Assembly: GCA_963556195.1 (NCBI GenBank)
Contig: OY744519.1
Coordinates: 104,591,500-104,655,499, forward strand
Source: Sepiola atlantica
Taxonomy: Eukaryota > Mollusca > Cephalopoda > Sepiida > Sepiolidae
DNA: 64,000 nt
Direction of reading: 5' to 3'
Shown: positions 17,236-30,689 of the stretch, in pieces
Layout: the number at the start of each line of letters is the position of its first letter
Numbering within the stretch: the first letter of the stretch is position 1
The notes under the pieces: model-generated
The model's database searches: none
Seen by the model: the letters and a program-made list of their open reading frames with translations, nothing else
Told to the model about the DNA's origin: nothing
Translations under genes and position numbers: made by a program

Positions 17236-18640
17236 CATTATGGACAAGAAAAATAAGGTTAGAAATTTTGACATCACCATGGAGAAAACCTTATTCAGCG
17301 CAGGTGACTGGTTTGGTGGCCTTTACATTTTGAGGGGATTGTATAAAAACATGACTGAGTTGTTGGGTGTGCTATATAGAGATGATGCCTTATTTTTTGT
17401 TAACTCCAACGAAAGAAACTTGGAAAAAAGGGGGGAAAACGCTGCATTCTTTGTTTAGTGATTTGTGTTTTAAAATATCCATAGATGTCAACTACGGTAA
17501 AGCCAACTTTTTAGATATCACATCAGAGTTAGCTAACAATAAACACCATACACTGTACTATATAGATACAAGTTCTAACCATCCACCACTTGTAAAAAGA
17601 ACAATAGTCTCTGCAATATCAGACAGAATTACCAAATTATCAAAAAATGAACACTTATTTAATAAAAATAAACAATACTACAACGAAGCCTTAACTAGAT
17701 TAGGGTACAAAAAATAGTTATCTCAACACGGACTTGGAGCAAATGGGTCAAATAGAGGAGGTATGAGAAGCATGAGCAATTTGGTTTCATACAACAGTGC
17801 CATGGGGAGGGGAAGAAATAATAGGGCTAGTGTAAGCAATAATGACGGGATGCCACAAAATGATCTAAACTCTTATTCAATGGAGCAACAACCGGATACC
17901 CAAAAGAACTGCGGGTTGCAAAACAACAGGAATGTTATTTGGTCTTATACTCCACATAGTCGGCATATCCGTACACATATCCCAAGGGTCTTTTATAGTA
18001 TCCTGGATAAACATTTTCTAGAAGTAGTAGTATAGGTAAATTCTTAAAGAGAAATATTCCAAAGTTATCCTTTTAAACCCCCCCCCCCCCAACGTAGCTT
18101 TATCGATAATTGGGTATAATAACACCAAAATAAATCATGACAGGAATGAGACTAATGATAGCACTAGAACTAACAACAATGCTAGCCAGGGATTAGAACC
18201 CAAATGCACTTGTAGATGCACTAACTAGTGTCCTTTAAGAGGTAGCTGTTTGATTTAAAGTGTGGTGTATAAATGCGATGTAAAGACGGATAAGACTAGG
18301 ACATATATCGGGTCCACCGGTGGCATTTTTAAAAACATGTATAGAAACCACACGTTTTCATTTAGGAAAAAAGACTTAATTTAAATTCAGAGAGAACTCC
18401 TACATCGCTAGTAAATTTTGTTATGGAATTAATTAGTAAGAAAATTTACTTTGAGTCGAAATGGTCCATAGTAGATAAATGAACAAATATATACCTAACA
18501 AAAAGAAGAAAATGCAACCTGTGCATATTAGAATATTACCATATAATCACTTCGAAAGATAATTTGTTAAACATTAGGCTAAAGATTCTACAGAATTGTC
18601 TGCACCGGAACTCTTACATGCTATCTTGTTTTAGATCTCG
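17236..18640 (+). pseudogene. Penelope-like element: RT C-terminal half plus GIY-YIG endonuclease, decayed
   Basis: Plus-strand scrap. The RT palm is KVRNFDITM...ELLGVLYRDDAL (YRDD catalytic box near 17370), followed after a frameshift by NFLDITSELANN, SNHPPLVKRTI and AISDRITKLSKNEHLFN, the thumb region typical of Penelope-like RTs. A linker (WSYTPHSRHIRTHI, near 17940) leads to GIY-YIG motifs SVVYKC (near 18262) and TYIGSTGG (near 18303), with RNHTFSFR and a C-terminal KCNLCILEYYHII (near 18508). Multiple stops. The RT fingers are missing, consistent with 5' truncation. Confidence 0.82.
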
Positions 18641-19946
18641 AATGTAGTTGGGGAATCAGTAAAGATTAAAAAACATATTTAGAAATCTATTTTGATTATC
18701 TAAAATAGTCTATAAGTTTTGGAACCGGTGCGCGATATATTATACATGGCCTCCCAACAATTCTGTCTTATCTACCTTTACATTTTAACATAGGAAATAT
18801 GTGTTCCTGCAATTAGTAATCAATTAGCGGCACCAAATAAATAAGCATTGCATCGAATTCTTGACAGGCCATGAACAATTAGACAATAATTTACATAATA
18901 AGCATATTCGAGGTTCTTTTATAAATTAAATTGTTATCATTAGAATTGTTCAGTAATAATAGCAACTTAATATTTTACTAGAAAAAAATCAAAGAGGAAA
19001 TGGGATCAACACTGCATGTAAGTTCTACTAGGGAATATAAAAATCACAGAAAAGCTTTCGACGCTCCTAATTGAGTCTGAACCCACTGGATAGAAGAGTT
19101 GGTGGTTAATAGAAAAGTTTTTCATCATCAGAACTAAGCTTTGTATCCCAAACAATAAACGATGAATTCAAATGGAACTTTAAGCATTGAGGTGCGCTTG
19201 GAATTGAGTACTTAATCTTTCTGTGTTGGGTATTGAGTTATCCAGCGGTTTAGGAGGTTAAAATCATAGATACTGTAGCATCCTAATTGTAATGATAGTG
19301 TAAGGGATGGGTTCGATTTAACTCAATAAACGAGGGGATGGGTTCCTTCTATGTTCAATTGGGGATAATTATAGATTTTAGGAGGGATAGAGGAATGACT
19401 TAAAAAGGGGTTTCACAGTTAGTTTTGAATCCTAATTTAACAAGTCAAATTTATCCGCATTAGAATTAATTGGATGACTAAATAATATTAGAGTCACTGC
19501 CTTGTAACAAGTAAATTAACTCTTCAACGAATTAGCAACTGAGTCCGTCTACATCCTTCTGGGGTTGAATTACATTTCTGAACAAGGGGGAATAACTCCT
19601 ATTCTAAAATTAAAAGTCACCGCCCTTTCTACGTGTTGCTATGATTTTCACCGTATTACCCCTCTGGTGTTTTTTTTGTTATGGCATCCTTTTTCGCTAT
19701 TCAACAACATACATTGATACCCTCTGAAGATTGACTAAAATTGGACTAATTGAAAAAAATACAATTATCCAAATGTTGCAATGAAATGCGTGAAAGGCAT
19801 ACGAATGAATGATACATTTGCATGAATTACTTTTATGTGTTAAATGAGAGATGTGAAAACTCATTGAAGTACAGAGATAAAGAAGTTATTTAAACTAATG
19901 AAACTTATGGTTTCGTATTAATTTCCCATGGTCTATGGAATGCAAA

Positions 19947-19951
<5 letters not shown>
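18641..19951. other. AT-rich intergenic sequence
   Basis: No coding region recognised. Near 19310-19345 the string GGGATGGGTTC occurs twice about 30 bp apart. Otherwise featureless. Confidence 0.5.

Positions 19952-20013
<62 letters not shown>
19952..20013. repeat. (TA)n microsatellite
   Basis: About 31 TA units. Confidence 0.97.
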
Positions 20014-20017
<4 letters not shown>

Positions 20018-20645
20018 AATAAATTCCAGAAAGAAAATCCAGGTATGAGAGCTCAATGTAATAAACAGAGCAAGAATAAAATAAAGTAACACGGAATCAC
20101 ATAATCACCGGTGCAATACTGTATTTCAAACTTCTGGCATTGTCAAGCATCCAAGTTAGGTGACTTTATTTTTGAAAATGAGAAAAGATAAATTTACGCT
20201 CAACAATTCAATATACATATATAGAGAGCGATAACATATCTAATACATATTTAGATATAGGGGGAAATGAGTTATTTAAGACGTAAATTGAGGAGTTGGA
20301 GGAGATTGGAAGCATATTTAATATACTTTTAGAGAGAGGGGAGTTTGCACGATTCATAACAGAAGTCAATACATATAGGGAGGAAGAGAGCAATATATAT
20401 ATAGAGAGAGAGAGAAAGAGGGAGAAATAGTATAAGTGGAAGGAAAGGTACTCAAAGTATCTAAAAAAGATGTCAACCTGTCTAGGTACACACCAATCAA
20501 CCGCCCAACCACAAAACTGCCTCTGAAAGCTAGAAATCAGAGTCGACTGTCTGGCAACCGAGAACACCGGTCAGGGTTAGGAAGTTATAAGAAATGAAAG
20601 ATCTGAAAATAGACAATAACCAGTCAAAGTCAGAGACCATGTCAC
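20014..20645. other. Non-coding sequence with purine-rich GA runs
   Basis: Purine-biased with several GAGAGA runs (20225-20450). The balanced segment 20470-20580 has no recognised similarity. Confidence 0.45.
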
Positions 20646-20657
20646 ACACACACACAC

Positions 20658-20689
<32 letters not shown>

Positions 20690-20696
20690 ATCTATC

Positions 20697-20727
<31 letters not shown>

Positions 20728-20731
20728 CTCC

Positions 20732-20767
<36 letters not shown>

Positions 20768-20768
20768 T
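20646..20768. repeat. Compound microsatellite CA/TA/TG/TATC/TC/TA
   Basis: Successive (CA)n, (TA)n, (TG)n, (TATC)n, (TC)n and (TA)n blocks. Confidence 0.95.
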
Positions 20769-21346
20769 ATAATATGAAATGAAGTAATAAAATAAGGTAT
20801 CATTCAAATTTTATTAGAATTCAAAGTTCAAGCAAAGTATCTTAAAGTCCTTAGCTCTTGAGTTTTCAAAGATAATTCTTCTCTTCAGAGGACCATTACC
20901 GCAGTTATACCACTACAGGTAATAAAATTAAACTTTGAAAATATATAAAAATATATACAAACATACATAAAAAGTATATAACATCAAATATATCAACCCA
21001 AAAACATACTTTTTTGTTAAATCTATATAATCCATCCAAGTCATACAATTTGAAAAACATAATCAGGAAAGACATCCAGAGGGTTGACTGAAGATTAATC
21101 CAGGTGATAAGTATCAGTCCAAATACGAGAAATTGAAAGAGCTGACAAAGTTATCCAGTCGTGAAATGCGTCAACAATCGATGAAGTGAAAAGTTTCCAA
21201 TGTTTATGTTAATTATTACAACGATAAATAAATCAAATCAAATAATATCGAAGATTCAATTAATTCACTTGAAATTCCAAAGTCTTGATCTGGGCAACCC
21301 AAATAAAATCAAAGTTCATTTGTTAATTAGAGAGTCCGTTAAATAC

Positions 21347-21349
<3 letters not shown>
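20769..21349. other. AT-rich non-coding sequence
   Basis: No gene. The TTCAAAGATAATTCTTCTCT segment near 20866 resembles TTCAAAGATTGAGATCTTAT near 30529. Both lie beside TA microsatellites, which suggests a shared dispersed repeat. Confidence 0.4.

Positions 21350-21426
<77 letters not shown>
21350..21426. repeat. (TA)n microsatellite
   Basis: About 38 TA units. Confidence 0.97.
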
Positions 21427-21428
<2 letters not shown>

Positions 21429-23164
21429 AGTCCACACCAATCCAAAAATAAAACAATTTAATTTACCACAAAAATTAATGTGTTTTCTAAAGAAGACGAT
21501 CGTAAATCCATATCATTTTAAATAAATTATTTGATTATATGATAATAATAATAATAAATTTTAAGAAATCAATTGGTAATATTATTAATAATAGCTCATT
21601 GGATTCATTAAAATAAATCATTAGCTTATATGATAATAACAATAATAATGCTAACATTAATAATTATCATAATAAGATTAAATGATTGCTTATCTGATTA
21701 ATTAAAATAAATCATTTGAATTTCAAAACTTAAAAAAAAACTATTTCGTTCAACTTAGAAAACGTTGCCATTTACTTAACTTCTATTCGTGACGTTGGAG
21801 TCTTTTTCGCAGAATTTACACTTTGTTCGTTAAAATTCTATATGATCAAAATTTCTTGTGCTATTTATCAACAAATAACGAGAGCATATTGTAATGCGTA
21901 CTTAATTTTAAAAGTTGATTTTTGTACACTATCTAATAAGATTTTAGATTCTAATATTTTCCCTATTAGTTATCTATTTGCATGTTTTTGATAGTTTCCC
22001 ACTTGTTTACGCAGTCCTTTTAAATATCACTGAACTTTGCGAAATATTTCAAGCTGCACTGGTCGCATAGTAAAAGGAAGATAAATGACTGCTCATCTTT
22101 ATAGTCCTCCTCTCCACATTTGTAAATGGTTAAGCCGTTTTTTTTAGCCCCATTTGGCGATATCAGCTTTTGATCACCCATTACAGTTCACAGGCGGCTG
22201 AGAGTTCCCCCACTGGACCCACTGTGCTTCCGGTCTCTTTCTGAGATGGTGTTAGGGGTTCTGATATGTCAATGGAAGCTTCTTAATGACTTGAGTCGTT
22301 GGGCTGTTGATTCACGCCCATGAAAGAGATAGCGTTAATCACTGGTAGCCTTTGTGATTTCTATTCGGCTAACAAGTTCCCGCTTCACACCCGCAGGGGA
22401 GATGCAGATTGTTCAGATGTACAGTCTCAGCCCTGTGCTTTTCATTTCGCAGTTTTCTCAGCGCGAGAAAATGTTATTCATAATGTTATTAATTTATTCA
22501 AGAATTATTTTCTAGATGTGTTTCTGTCAAGAAATCCACAAAAATTGTAATTATTCTCATTAAATTCAGATAATTAAAAAAAATAAAAACAAGACAATTA
22601 AGAAAAAATATACTTTGAAAGTCAAAATCAGTTCGACAGTTATTATAAAAAATAATGTTAGTAAGAAGCACACTAAAATAAAGCTTGTATTTGTTGAATA
22701 TGCAGTATTTTCTTTCACATGCAAAATCCAAGCTCAGTCACGTGTTTCCTTTGGTTCCAGGAAGTAATCAATAATTAACAATAACCGTTTTTCATAATAC
22801 TCCAAAAACAAGCGTTCGTTTGAAAAACAAATCAATTCATCATTTTCTAGAAAATAAAGTAATTGGTGTTAGAGTGAACATTTACTGTTTATCGATTAAT
22901 AAAATCAATAATTGTATAAAATCAACGATTTAGAATTTAAAATCTTCATAAAATGGTTTAATACATTTAAAAACAAAAGTAATTATTCTGATTAAATAAT
23001 AGAAAATTAAAAAAGAAATTCTATTAAAAATATTTTTACTACTTAAAATATATAAAGTAAAATGTAAATTTTCCCCTATTCGGTTGACGGGAATAACTTT
23101 TCTAACAACAGTTAGATAAAATGTCTGTTTCGTCATTGATTCAGACTAATTGTTGATCTATGTT
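21427..23164. other. AT-rich intergenic sequence with a GC-richer patch
   Basis: Mostly AT-rich. The patch 22110-22470 is compositionally balanced but has no frame I recognise on either strand. Confidence 0.45.
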
Positions 23165-23935
23165 ATAAAAAACGATAACTCCAAGATGATGACTATGCTG
23201 AATATATCGCCGTTCTTGGAAACAACATAAAATCGGCGCAGAAAGTTCTTGTACGTGTAGAAAAGGCATTCCAGAAGATTGCATTGCTCCAAACCTCCTA
23301 AAACCAAACACATACAACTGAGCACTTCAACAATTACCACTCTGGTCTCCTCGGATGGTGCACCAGTCAAACTTGTTTCAGATTTAAAATCTCAAAGATG
23401 ATTCAATGACTGGTTATGATATGAATACGCGTATTGGCCAGGCGTGGAACGCAATCAACTCTCTCGACAAAAGCCGGAAAGTTGCTATCAAAGTATTTGA
23501 GGCATCGGTCGACTCCATCATACTCTATAGATTCGACCCTTTGACATTAAATATTACTAGATTTAAGAGACTTGATGGATCATACACCAAGATGCTACGT
23601 GTATGCTACAAAATATCGTGGCGAGACCACGTAACAAACAAAATTCTGTGTGGTTTCCATCCACGCTTATCTACAGTTGTTTAACATCGATTTTTTAAAA
23701 CCTGCTGGAAATATACTTCTTTGGTCCCCATTTATCAAGCGACGGACTGGAAGGCCTCATATTACAACCAAGCCTCTTCTGACGCGGAACACTGGCCTAT
23801 CGAGATTGTAACTGCTGACCTATCAGGATTGGAGGTTCTGGCCACAATAGGTGAGCGAGAATTATGGCGCACGTACTTTGTGAATGATTCACTGTTAATT
23901 GTACGGATACCCCTAGAAGAAAATCATTTATAAAA
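23165..23935 (+). pseudogene. APE-type LINE reverse transcriptase C-terminal fragment
   Basis: Plus-strand fragment. Near 23189 DDDYAEYIAVLGNNIKSAQ aligns with the RT catalytic region (expected YADD, here YAEY, so inactive). Then MNTRIGQAWNAINSLDK (near 23422), SVDSIILYRFDPLTL, RLDGSYTKMLRVCYKISWRDH and a terminal RRTGRP near 23742. This pattern is common in RTE/Jockey-type LINE ORFs. Frameshifts and stops throughout. Confidence 0.72.
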
Positions 23936-25236
23936 AACAATCTTATTTTTAATCAATTTTAATATTTAGTCCGAATCGATATTTTTGTAATAAAGAAAGA
24001 TGGGGGGATTTTGTTCACTAACTCAGATGTACTCTACTCACTGATACTAGGACAAAACCTTAATAGGAAATACTTTTCCCAGAAAAATCGGAAACAGAAG
24101 ATAATAGTGAATTTGATCTCGTAGGTTTTTACTCACTCCCACAAACACCGAGAGCAGCGAGTATGCATGAAGTCCTCCGCGTTAGTCGGAACTTTTCGCT
24201 AACCTGAAGGATTCCAGGTGTTTACCCTCAACACCGAGTACAGTAAAGCTCAGAAGCTGCATGCAAAGTCAGGAACGGTTTGATCCATCTAAAGGCGACT
24301 AGAATTTTTACCAGGACCTGTTAGCCGAGTTTCGGCTTTAATACAGCTTATTCCCAAATCTGCCTACCACATGTTGCCTTACCAGGAACCGGAGTTCAAG
24401 ACTACAAAGCTCTGACACAACTAAGTTGCCATCGCCTCTACCACGGCGAGGAAGGGTTGTACTGTAATCTGCTTTTTTGTTTGTTTGTTAATCGAGTCTT
24501 CTAACAAAAGCTCACGAACATCGTGCCTAAGGATTGCCTTGTCTATATGAAGTTTTCCTCGTTGGTCAGAGTTATTCGTTAACCTGCAAGATTGCTGATG
24601 TTTACCCTCGACATAGCGAATAACAAAGCTCGAGCGGTTACATGCGAAGTCGAGAAAGGTTTGGCCCAGAACACATAAAGGAAATAGCGCAGAAACAACT
24701 TTGCCACTTTCGCTCAATTGATTTGATATTCCGTGCCTGATACGTCCTTACGTGCCACACACAGAGGCAGAGACGACCAGAGGAGGACGGGATCTGATGC
24801 CGAGTTTTCTTGGGATTTATTTTCAGAGCGCTGTTATCCGGGTATCTCTGACGCTTTTAGGGCGGGGTAAGATTATAATTTAGGGGACTGCTGCTGCTGC
24901 AAAGAAGAAGAATAGAATTATTTTCACCAATCGTTCTTAAATCTTTCTCCCAAGAGAGCGGCCCCTTTCTGATTGGACATGTGCTGACGCCCTCTTTCTG
25001 ATTAAGGTATATGCTGCTGACCCCTATGTTAAAGGCGCATGGATGTAAAGCACATAACTCTTTTTGGGGAACATTTATTTGTGAATCCCTAGACAATAAA
25101 TATTAGCAGATCAGAAAGCTGGCTCGAACAGAATTGGCATCATGGACATCTTCTGGGAAATGTACTATTTACACAAAAACAGTAAAGAATGCTAATTGAG
25201 CAAAACTAATATTACACCTAGGATATATATTCATGT
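23936..25236. other. Intergenic sequence containing a diverged ~120 bp direct repeat
   Basis: Segments 24163-24292 and 24545-24665 share CGxTAACCTGxAxGATT, TGTTTACCCTC and AAAGCTC...GCATGC-AAGTC in the same order and orientation, about 380 bp apart. No coding content is recognised. The whole may be a decayed repeat element. Confidence 0.45.
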
Positions 25237-25774
25237 GTGTGTATAGCTCTCTCGCCCTCTCTCCTTCTTTCCCTCCTCTCTTCTTCATCTTCATTTCAAA
25301 ATACTCCCTCTCCTTCTTGTCATGATCATCATGATCATCATGATCATCCTATTTTTCTTTTGCATTTCTTTTTTGCTTTTCTTTCTTTATTACTCGCTCT
25401 TTCTCCCTATCTCTGTCCCTCCTGTTTTTTTTTCTTCTTCTTCTTCTTCTTCTTCTTCTTCTTCTTCTTCTTCTTCTTCTTCTTCTTCTTCTTCTTCTTC
25501 TTCTTCTTCTTTCTGTTTGTGCTTTAGAATTGCATAACTCATGCAAAAAATCAAACGAAATATGTTTTATTTTTATCCATTTTTTCGGCTTTATTTTTCT
25601 TCCATTTCTCATTGGTGATTCTCCTTCTTCTTCCACACTTAGTTGTGCATCTTCTTCTTCTTCTTCTTCTTCTTCTTCTTCTTCTTCTTCTTCTTCTTCT
25701 TCTTCTTCTTCTTCTTCTTCCCGCCGTCTTCATTATAATCATCATCCTGTTTTTTACTCCTCTTTCTCTTTCCG

Positions 25775-25817
<43 letters not shown>

Positions 25818-25821
25818 GCTG

Positions 25822-25893
<72 letters not shown>

Positions 25894-26225
25894 ATAATAA
25901 TGATAATAAAACGTCTTTATTTAATAATTTTCAAATCCAAAAAAAATCAAACTGTAAGTTGGACCTATAAAGTACTCTTCCATCTAACTCTCAGATTACT
26001 TATTCTGCTTTCCTCATCTTTTTTACCTCTTTCTCCTAATTTTCTCCTTCCTTCTCCTTTTCCCTCTCCTTCTCATTCTAATTCTTCAGCATTTACAAAA
26101 TTCTGCTTCTCTTCGTCATCTTCATTATAATAATTATCATCATTCGTCTTCTTCTCTTGCCTTTAACCTATCTTTACTCCTCCTCCTCCTCTTCCTCCTC
26201 TTTCTTCTTATCTTTTCTGCTTTAT
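25237..26225 (+). repeat. Pyrimidine-biased tract with (TTC)n and (CTA)n blocks
   Basis: The plus strand is predominantly C/T for nearly 1 kb. It contains a (CATGAT) run near 25320, (TTC)n at 25431-25510, (TTC)n at 25651-25719 and (CTA)n at 25773-25891. Long homopolymer-coding frames here (Ser, Phe, Leu, Thr, or Arg on the other strand) are microsatellite artefacts. Confidence 0.92.
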
Positions 26226-27059
26226 AGATCTCATTATTTCAATCAATACAATACAATAATATTAACAATGTCATAACGCTGATTAGATTTTGCCTTTAAC
26301 AAATCATATTTTCCAATATTTGCTGATGGTTGAAACATAAATATAAACATTGCTGCTTTTACGATGATCATTCGTGTAATGTTATTATTCTCCTTCTCAC
26401 TCCACCACCCCTTCTATTGTTTTAGCCGATGTTTGTCACGCCCTTCGTTTGCCGAGTTTCGAGTATTTAAATTGAGTGTCGAGTTGACCTCCAACTTCGC
26501 TTCGATTGCTTTAGAAAACCATTTGATTAAAGGCCATTTCAATAGATTTGCTCATTTGTCATTCTTTAATGAAGATAGCTTTCTTTCTATTTTAATTTAT
26601 AAAATAAATCTAAAACGGATTTAATTGAAACTATAGAATGATGCGCACTTTCTCAATTCATTTCTCGCTTTAACAAGCCGGAGTGCGTGGTTAGCTAAAT
26701 GGAAACCGCTACTGGTTATGGAATCTAATCTGCCGTGCCGAGTTCAAATGAAATAAGATATTTTGTGATTATTTGGGTAACAATAAAATTTTATCCGAGC
26801 TATACGTAAAATGACAACGTGTGTTAAATTAGGTGTATACATTTATTAAAGGTATACTTTTTCAGCATTATTACAAAAAGTGTTGATATGCCGTAAAACA
26901 TTCGAAATGATTAGCTGGTAAACAACATCGTGACTAACAAGCGAATGAGTAGAACCGTCGACTGTGTACTTAACGTTCGAGTTTCGATCCCCGCTTGAAC
27001 CTCTTGCCTGTCTAACTATATTGGAAAGTTGTAAAACAACGAACCAGTCGGTCTGTAAA
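26226..27059. other. AT-rich sequence with two possible tRNA-derived SINE remnants
   Basis: 26686-26750 has an A-box-like GTGGTTAGCTAAATGG and a B-box-like GAGTTCAAATGAA. 26928-27000 has TGACTAACAAGCGAATGAG and GAGTTTCGATCCCC. Both spacings suit tRNA-derived SINE heads, but the boxes are imperfect. Confidence 0.4.
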
Positions 27060-27084
27060 TGGCTATATATATAAACACTATTAT

Positions 27085-28170
27085 TCTACATTCAAATGAC
27101 CAAAATTTCATTCATCTAACTAATATTTTTCAAAACAAAAAACTTCAGTACAATTATGGAACCGTTTCGTTGACAGAAGAACAACCGTTATTTGTATGTT
27201 AATCTCGGATCTTTCCATTAATGGACTCATCAGAAACCGAAAAGTTATCCTTCAGAAAATATACATAGCAAAACAGTAAACAAAGGTCCAAAAAACAAAG
27301 AACTCACATTGATTAAATCTTTATTCAATGCGAGACTTAGAAATCGCTATTCAAAAACAGAGTAGCCATCTTGTTTTATGAAGTAAGCCATGCAAAAATA
27401 CGCATAACACTGCCGAACAAAAAAAATGCCAGAAGTTAATGAGGTGAAAAAGTTCACAAAAAGTTAGAAAAAAATCCATTAATCTATTTATAAATAATAA
27501 TCAGTATATAAGGTATTGAATTTAGAGTTAAATTGGAGAGAGCATCATTTCAAAGTATAGAGGTACGGAACTACCGGAATTAAGCATCATGAAAAACAAC
27601 AGATAGGTTTATTACAGTTAAAGTAAAATATATGAATTATGAAACCAACATTATAATATCATTCCTGTGATGTCTTATAATCATTTCAAAGAAATTATTA
27701 TACAATGAGTAACTGAATATAAAATCTTCCAACCATAACTCGTGTACGATGGGCCATAACCCTTATATTGGTCCAACAGTATTACGATTACGAAATACAT
27801 ACCTATGAGATTAGAATTAGTTTACAATTAGGTTATAAAATTAAACCGCTATTTTTGAAATCTACTTATTAAATCTATTTTAAGGGCCTCGTGTTCAAAA
27901 CTCTAAGAAAATTGTTTGATCATTTTACGAGTAATCATATGAAACAAATTCAATAACAAAGACAAGGGCGATACTTTATGGTAACAAGCTCATTGAGTTA
28001 TCTCCGGTCTTAATTAAAAAAATACAATTATCAAGGAAATTCTTATGTAAATGGTTATATCCGGAGAGAAACAAAGTATATATATATGTTTCCTATTTCA
28101 TTTAATTAAGTTAAATAAGGCTCATATTTTATAGTCTATATGAGAAGCATAGTAAATATGTTGACCCTCC
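27085..28170 (+). repeat. Diverged copy of the 30.7-34.4 kb palindrome arm
   Basis: Shares ordered blocks with the left arm at 30693-31680: ACATTCAAATGACCAA at the start, a TCATCAGAAACCGAAAAG-type block near 27230, AACAAAGAACTCAC near 27295, and the closing CTATATGAGAAGCATAGTAAAT near 28137. It is followed by a CA/TA microsatellite. Non-coding. Confidence 0.55.
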
Positions 28171-28178
28171 AAACATTT

Positions 28179-28181
<3 letters not shown>

Positions 28182-28256
<75 letters not shown>
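28182..28256. repeat. (CA)n(TA)n microsatellite
   Basis: CA run followed by TA run. Confidence 0.96.
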
Positions 28257-28261
<5 letters not shown>

Positions 28262-28418
28262 GCATTTTTTGGTATTGTTTTTACTGGCGATAGAAACATA
28301 GCTGGTTTTTAGTATTTTCCACTTCCTAAGCGGTAACTAATATTGAATTAAGTCAGCCTTTTTAATATGATGTGTCATTATTTATTTTATTTTATGTGTA
28401 TATTTATTAATTAATTTG

Positions 28419-28756
28419 TTATGTACATAAAAAGATTGATGCGCACGTGTTTGTAGCTATCAGTCGTGATCAGCATGGCTAACCTAGGCAGGATCAAACC
28501 TACGATATTACAGTCTGTAGTTTGGCGTTTTATTATCAGTTTACAAACATATTGCCGAAATATGTACGATTTTTTATCGCCATAATGGGACGTAGTTTTA
28601 GCTATTGTTTTTAGTGGCGATAGAAATAAAGTATTTTTACCAGACTGCCGACAGTAATATGGTAGGTTCGACACTTGCTCAGGTTAGCCATGCTGATGAC
28701 GACTGTAGCCAGAAATACGTGTTCATGGATTCTGTTATGTACGTAAGAAATCAATT
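28419..28756. repeat. Inverted repeat with ~130 bp arms
   Basis: The left arm (28419-28545) and the reverse complement of the right arm (28756-28630) share GTACATAA, CAGCATGGCTAACCT, AACCTAC-ATATTAC and TCGCC. The spacer is ~85 bp. The right arm contains TAGGTTCGACAC, loosely like a pol III B box, so two SINE copies facing each other are possible. Confidence 0.6.
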
Positions 28757-28784
28757 TATTAATATATGCATATTTATTAATTCT

Positions 28785-29904
<1,120 letters not shown>

Positions 29905-29977
<73 letters not shown>

Positions 29978-30266
29978 ATGTATATATGTATATATGTATA
30001 TATATATGTATGTATATATATATATGTATATATGTATATGTATATATGTATATATGTATATATATATGTATGTATATATATATATGTATATATATGTATA
30101 TGTGTATGTATATATATATGTATGTATATGTATGTATATATATATGTATATATGTATGTATATATATATGTATGTATATGTATGTATATATATATGTATA
30201 TATGTATGTATATATATATATGTATATATATTTATATATGCATATATGTATATATATATATGCATG

Positions 30267-30323
<57 letters not shown>

Positions 30324-30374
30324 GTATATATATACATATATGTATATATATATATGTATGTATATACATATATG

Positions 30375-30406
<32 letters not shown>

Positions 30407-30415
30407 TAGAAGAAA
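29905..30415. repeat. TA/TGTA microsatellite with higher-order units, ending in (GA)n
   Basis: A pure TA start is followed by interspersed TG steps that repeat with ~60 bp periodicity (compare 30001-30060 with 30061-30090) and ~50 bp periodicity (30121 versus 30171). Tyr/Ile-rich frames here are artefacts. Confidence 0.93.
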
Positions 30416-30621
30416 AAAGAGTGATAAATATGCGACGATTGTCCAAATTTATTTCAAATTTCAATTGTTCAATGCAAGGTGTATTCAGTAATAAACTAGT
30501 GTTTATTATTCTTTCCTTAAGCCAAGGCTATTCAAAGATTGAGATCTTATCATCAGAGGAGAAATACAGATGGATAAGTTGGCTTTCGAAAAAACCAAAG
30601 TTCAAATATTTGAAAAATATG

Positions 30622-30624
<3 letters not shown>

Positions 30625-30655
<31 letters not shown>

Positions 30656-30676
30656 GAGAGAGAGAGAGAGAGAGAC
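30625..30676. repeat. (TA)n(GA)n microsatellite
   Basis: Short TA and GA runs bordering the left arm of the large palindrome. Confidence 0.93.
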
Positions 30677-30689
30677 AATATAAGGCTAC

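Noticed and set aside
24421..24717. 98-codon minus-strand frame
   Set aside because: It overlaps a diverged direct repeat and has no recognisable motif.
25237..26130. Poly-Ser, poly-Leu, poly-Thr and poly-Arg frames
   Set aside because: Translations of TTC and CTA microsatellites in all frames.
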